64,000 nucleotides of DNA from the NCBI RefSeq assembly GCF_029714425.1, contig NZ_CP121668.1, forward strand, positions 4,857,501 to 4,921,500, read 5' to 3'. The stretch's first letter is position 1. Each line of letters opens with the position of its first letter. This document shows positions 61,630 through 64,000 of the stretch, piece after piece. A program made the translations under genes and the position numbers. The notes below the pieces were generated by a model. It saw only the letters and a program-made list of their open reading frames with translations. It made no database searches and had not been told where the DNA came from. Origin of the DNA: Bradyrhizobium sp. CB2312 (GTDB lineage Bacteria > Pseudomonadota > Alphaproteobacteria > Rhizobiales > Xanthobacteraceae).

Positions 61630-62280
61630 ATGACCTCCAATCAGCACCCACCGGAAAAGATGATGTTTCAGCTCACGCTGAGGCGTCGGGGCATCAGCGA
61701 TCAGGCGGTGCTGCGGACCATGGAGGAGGTGCCGCGCGACGAATTCGTCGACGCGGCCAATCGCGACGGCGCCTATCGCGACAGTGCGCTGCCGATCGCC
61801 TGCGGGCAGACCATCAGCCAGCCCTTCGTCGTCGCCTACATGACCGAGCAGCTCCAGCTCCAGAAGCAGCACCGCGTCCTCGAGATCGGCGCCGGCTCGG
61901 GCTATCAGGCCGCGGTGCTGTCGCGGCTTGCAGGGCAGGTGCTGACGGTCGAGCGTTATCGCAAGCTCGCGGATACGGCGCGCGCCAGGCTCGAAAAGCT
62001 CGGCTGTCACAATGTCGAGGTGATGCTCGGCGACGGTCTCAACCTGCCACCCAATATCGGCCCGTTCGATCGCATCATCGTCACCGCCGCGGTGGAGCAG
62101 TTGCCGGAGAACCTGGTCGAGCGGCTCGAGGTCGGTGGCATCCTGATCGCCCCGGTCGGCCCGCATCAGGGCGTACAGACCTTGATCCGCCTGACCCGGA
62201 CCGAAGCGGGGATCGAGCGCAAGGAACTCGTCGAGGTCCGCTTCGTGCCGGCGCTACCCGGCGTGGCGCGGGAGCTGTAG
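61630..62280 (+). CDS. pcm: Protein-L-isoaspartate O-methyltransferase
   Basis: 216 residues. [40 protein letters not shown] and the SAM motif [20 protein letters not shown], then the late ILIAPVG. It repairs isoaspartyl residues with SAM. ATG 61630 ([10 protein letters not shown]) is chosen; ATG 61660 is also possible. It follows surE in the usual order, then the NlpD-like gene. Confidence 0.95.
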   Translation: MTSNQHPPEKMMFQLTLRRRGISDQAVLRTMEEVPRDEFVDAANRDGAYRDSALPIACGQTISQPFVVAYMTEQLQLQKQHRVLEIGAGSGYQAAVLSRLAGQVLTVERYRKLADTARARLEKLGCHNVEVMLGDGLNLPPNIGPFDRIIVTAAVEQLPENLVERLEVGGILIAPVGPHQGVQTLIRLTRTEAGIERKELVEVRFVPALPGVAREL

Positions 62281-62389
62281 AATTCCGGATCGGCAGTGCT
62301 GCCAACGTCTTATTGGGAGGGTTAAGCGGTTATTTACTCGGCGCGTGTTTACTTAAAAGACCAGTTCTGTTGCGTACGAGTGAGTAACC

Positions 62390-63769
62390 ATGTCTGTCGT
62401 CGCCGAGTTGCTTTACTCGCGCCGCGTGCCGCAGGTCGCGGCGCTGGCGCTGATTTCCTTCAGCTTCGCAGGGTGCAGCGCCGACATGTCGTCGCGGCTG
62501 TCCCAATCGAACTTCTCCAATCCCTTCTCGTCTGAGCAGACCGGATCGGTGCAGCAGGCCCCGCCGCCGCAGCGTGAGCTGCCGCAATATGCGCGGCCGC
62601 AGACCCAGCCCGGTTACTACCAGTCGCAGCCTTTGCCGCCGCCGGCAGTATCCGCGCCGCAATCCTATCCCGTCACCTCGGGCGGCGGCGTGTCCGGAGG
62701 CGGGCGCGGCGTCAGCTCCTATGCGCCCCCGGCGCAGCCGCACCTCGAGACCACCGCCACCGTGCCGCCGCGCTCGGTCGCCGCGGCCCAGCCGTCCGGG
62801 GGGACGAAGATCATCGTCGGCACCAGCGACACGCTCGACGTGCTCGCCAAGCGCTATCACGTCACCCCGCAGGCGATCCTCGCCGCCAACGGCTATAAGG
62901 GGCCGCGCGCGCTTTCGCCCGGCCAGCAGCTGATCATTCCGCATCCGGCGGCCGCGCCGGCGCCGGCTGCCATCGCAGCAGCTCCTGCGATGGTGCCTGC
63001 CGCAAAGCCCGTTGCGGCCGTTGCTGCACCGCCGCGCACCCACTTCGTCAACCGCGGCGACACGCTCGCCAGCATTGCCCGCAAGAACCACATCTCGGCG
63101 GCCGAGCTCGCCCGCGCCAACGGCATCGAGCCGTCGGCCAAGCTCAAGCTCGGCACCAAGCTGACCGTGCCCGGCGCCCGGACCGCTGCAGCGGCCGCGC
63201 CGGTTGCTCCGGCCCCCGTCGCGGCTGCGCCGGTTGCGGGCACGCTCCAGCCCGTCGCGGCCGCTCCCGTTCCGGCGACCAAAATGGCGGCTGCCGCGCC
63301 AGTGCAGAGCGCGCGTCTGGCCCAGGCTACCAACGTCGAAGAGAAGCCCGTCGAGACCCCGGCGAAGGCTGCGGAAGCCACCGGCGCGCTGCCGACCTTC
63401 CGCTGGCCGGTGCGTGGCAAGGTGGTCACGACCTATGGCGCCAAGACCAACGGCAAGTCCAATGACGGCATCAATCTCGCGGTGCCCGAGGGCACCCCGG
63501 TCAAGGCGGCTGAAGACGGCGTCGTCGCCTATTCCGGCAACGAGCTGAAAGGTTACGGCAATCTGGTCCTGGTTCGGCACTCCAACGGCTACGTCACCGC
63601 ATATGCCCATGCGAGTGAGCTGTTGGTGAAGCGCGGTGACACCATCAAGCGCGGTCAGGTCATTGCCAAGTCGGGTCAATCCGGTGAGGTGGCGTCGCCG
63701 CAGCTCCACTTCGAGATCCGCAAGGGATCGAGCCCGGTTGACCCGCTTCAATTCCTGAACGGAGCGTGA
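62390..63769 (+). CDS. NlpD-like LysM/LytM lipoprotein, degenerate peptidase
   Basis: 459 residues. Lipoprotein signal (AALALISFSFAGC, lipobox FAGC), a Pro/Gln/Ala-rich linker, LysM repeat one (about 142-186; SDTLDVLAKRYHVTPQAILA), LysM two (about 220-264; GDTLASIARKNHISAAELAR), another linker, and a LytM/M23 domain (about 345-455). In the LytM domain the HxxxD metal site reads NDGIN and the usual HxH reads QLH, so catalysis is improbable; an amidase activator like NlpD, EnvC or DipM is likelier. It follows surE and pcm, as nlpD does in E. coli. Confidence 0.9.
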   Translation: MSVVAELLYSRRVPQVAALALISFSFAGCSADMSSRLSQSNFSNPFSSEQTGSVQQAPPPQRELPQYARPQTQPGYYQSQPLPPPAVSAPQSYPVTSGGGVSGGGRGVSSYAPPAQPHLETTATVPPRSVAAAQPSGGTKIIVGTSDTLDVLAKRYHVTPQAILAANGYKGPRALSPGQQLIIPHPAAAPAPAAIAAAPAMVPAAKPVAAVAAPPRTHFVNRGDTLASIARKNHISAAELARANGIEPSAKLKLGTKLTVPGARTAAAAAPVAPAPVAAAPVAGTLQPVAAAPVPATKMAAAAPVQSARLAQATNVEEKPVETPAKAAEATGALPTFRWPVRGKVVTTYGAKTNGKSNDGINLAVPEGTPVKAAEDGVVAYSGNELKGYGNLVLVRHSNGYVTAYAHASELLVKRGDTIKRGQVIAKSGQSGEVASPQLHFEIRKGSSPVDPLQFLNGA

Positions 63770-63811
63770 GGCGCGGGCCCACAGAGTCAGGCGCGCAATC
63801 ACCACAAATAT

Positions 63812-63880
63812 GCTGTCATCGCCCGTCTTGTGCGCATTGCGCACTCGAGCGGGCGATCCAGTATTCCAGAGGCAGCGGTC
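63812..63880. repeat. Palindromic repeat after the NlpD-like gene
   Basis: TGTCATCGCCCG ... CGAGCGGGCGATCCAG with a GTGCGC-ATT-GCGCAC hairpin inside, followed by TATTCCAGAGGC. It shares its sequence with the element at 41828-41866. The last 230 nt of the window hold no other feature. Confidence 0.8.
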
Positions 63881-64000
63881 GCCAAGCCGAGAACGTGCCT
63901 CGAACCATGGCGTACTGAGTCTTTTGCGACCGGAAAATCAAATTTCGAAAAACAACCCCATGCAAAGTAGCCGATGGCTCTCGGTGCGATCGTCTAGTGT

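Overview
This window is a GC-rich stretch of alphaproteobacterial chromosome that looks like Bradyrhizobium or a close relative (Nitrobacteraceae). I judge this from the gene families and order: an E1-beta subunit with its own lipoyl domain in the pdh operon, nagZ-scpA-scpB-tatABC-serS-surE-pcm, a NodV/NodW/FixJ-type two-component system, many Bradyrhizobium-style small proteins, and the palindromic intergenic repeats. No rRNA, tRNA, CRISPR array, insertion sequence or prophage is visible. Most of the window is core genome; the less ordinary parts lie at about 4-7 kb, 13.7-17.5 kb and 29.6-42.5 kb.

Layout. 1-3.8 kb: the 5' part of a ppiD-like periplasmic foldase gene, then tpiA, secG and pyrG. 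3.8-6.6 kb (minus): an OmpR-type regulator, a sensor kinase whose frame is broken between the G1 and G2 boxes, and a PmtA-like methyltransferase. 6.8-10 kb: a NIPSNAP protein, kdsA, an MFS transporter and queF. 10-15.5 kb: a Tat-exported beta-propeller lyase-like protein, eno, an MDR oxidoreductase, a Tat-exported metallo-beta-lactamase-fold hydrolase with a structured leader, and a flavin reductase. 15.7-20.5 kb: ftsB-like, a GAF-Fis regulator behind a FixK/FNR-type box, an acetaldehyde-type ALDH and a glycerophosphodiesterase. 20.8-27 kb: the pyruvate dehydrogenase operon (pdhA, pdhB, DUF5076, a cytosine-deaminase-like gene, pdhC, a small membrane protein, lpdA). 27.2-29.6 kb: a threonine-synthase-like enzyme and a Bug/TctC-type binding protein.

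29.6-34.4 kb: a PAS histidine kinase, a NodW/FixJ-type regulator and a receiver-only protein on the minus strand. Divergent from them is a four-gene cluster encoding a secreted Cys-rich protein and three tiny proteins with a CxxC-X16/18-CxxxC treble-clef pattern. A 14-bp motif, 13/14 identical, occurs upstream of both the receiver gene and this cluster. 34.5-38.7 kb: soluble lytic transglycosylase and a HAMP/class III nucleotide cyclase. 38.8-42.5 kb: an island of small ORFs and stacked palindromic repeats. 42.5-48.7 kb: ilvD overlapping an ExoR-like Sel1 protein, xthA, a hybrid histidine kinase and erpA.

48.8-64 kb: dgt, argS, a SPOR-domain protein, nagZ, scpA, scpB, tatA, tatB, tatC, serS, a small hypothetical, surE, a receiver-only regulator on the opposite strand, pcm, and an NlpD-like LysM/LytM lipoprotein whose LytM domain has lost most metal ligands. 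This block joins dNTP control, tRNA charging, chromosome condensation, Tat export and cell-wall remodelling.

The best candidates for something undescribed are the small zinc-finger-like cluster with its two-component neighbour and shared motif, the FixK-box-controlled GAF-Fis regulator that lacks an AAA+ domain together with the 8-bp inverted repeat before the ALDH gene, and the leader that can sequester the ribosome-binding site of the metallo-hydrolase.
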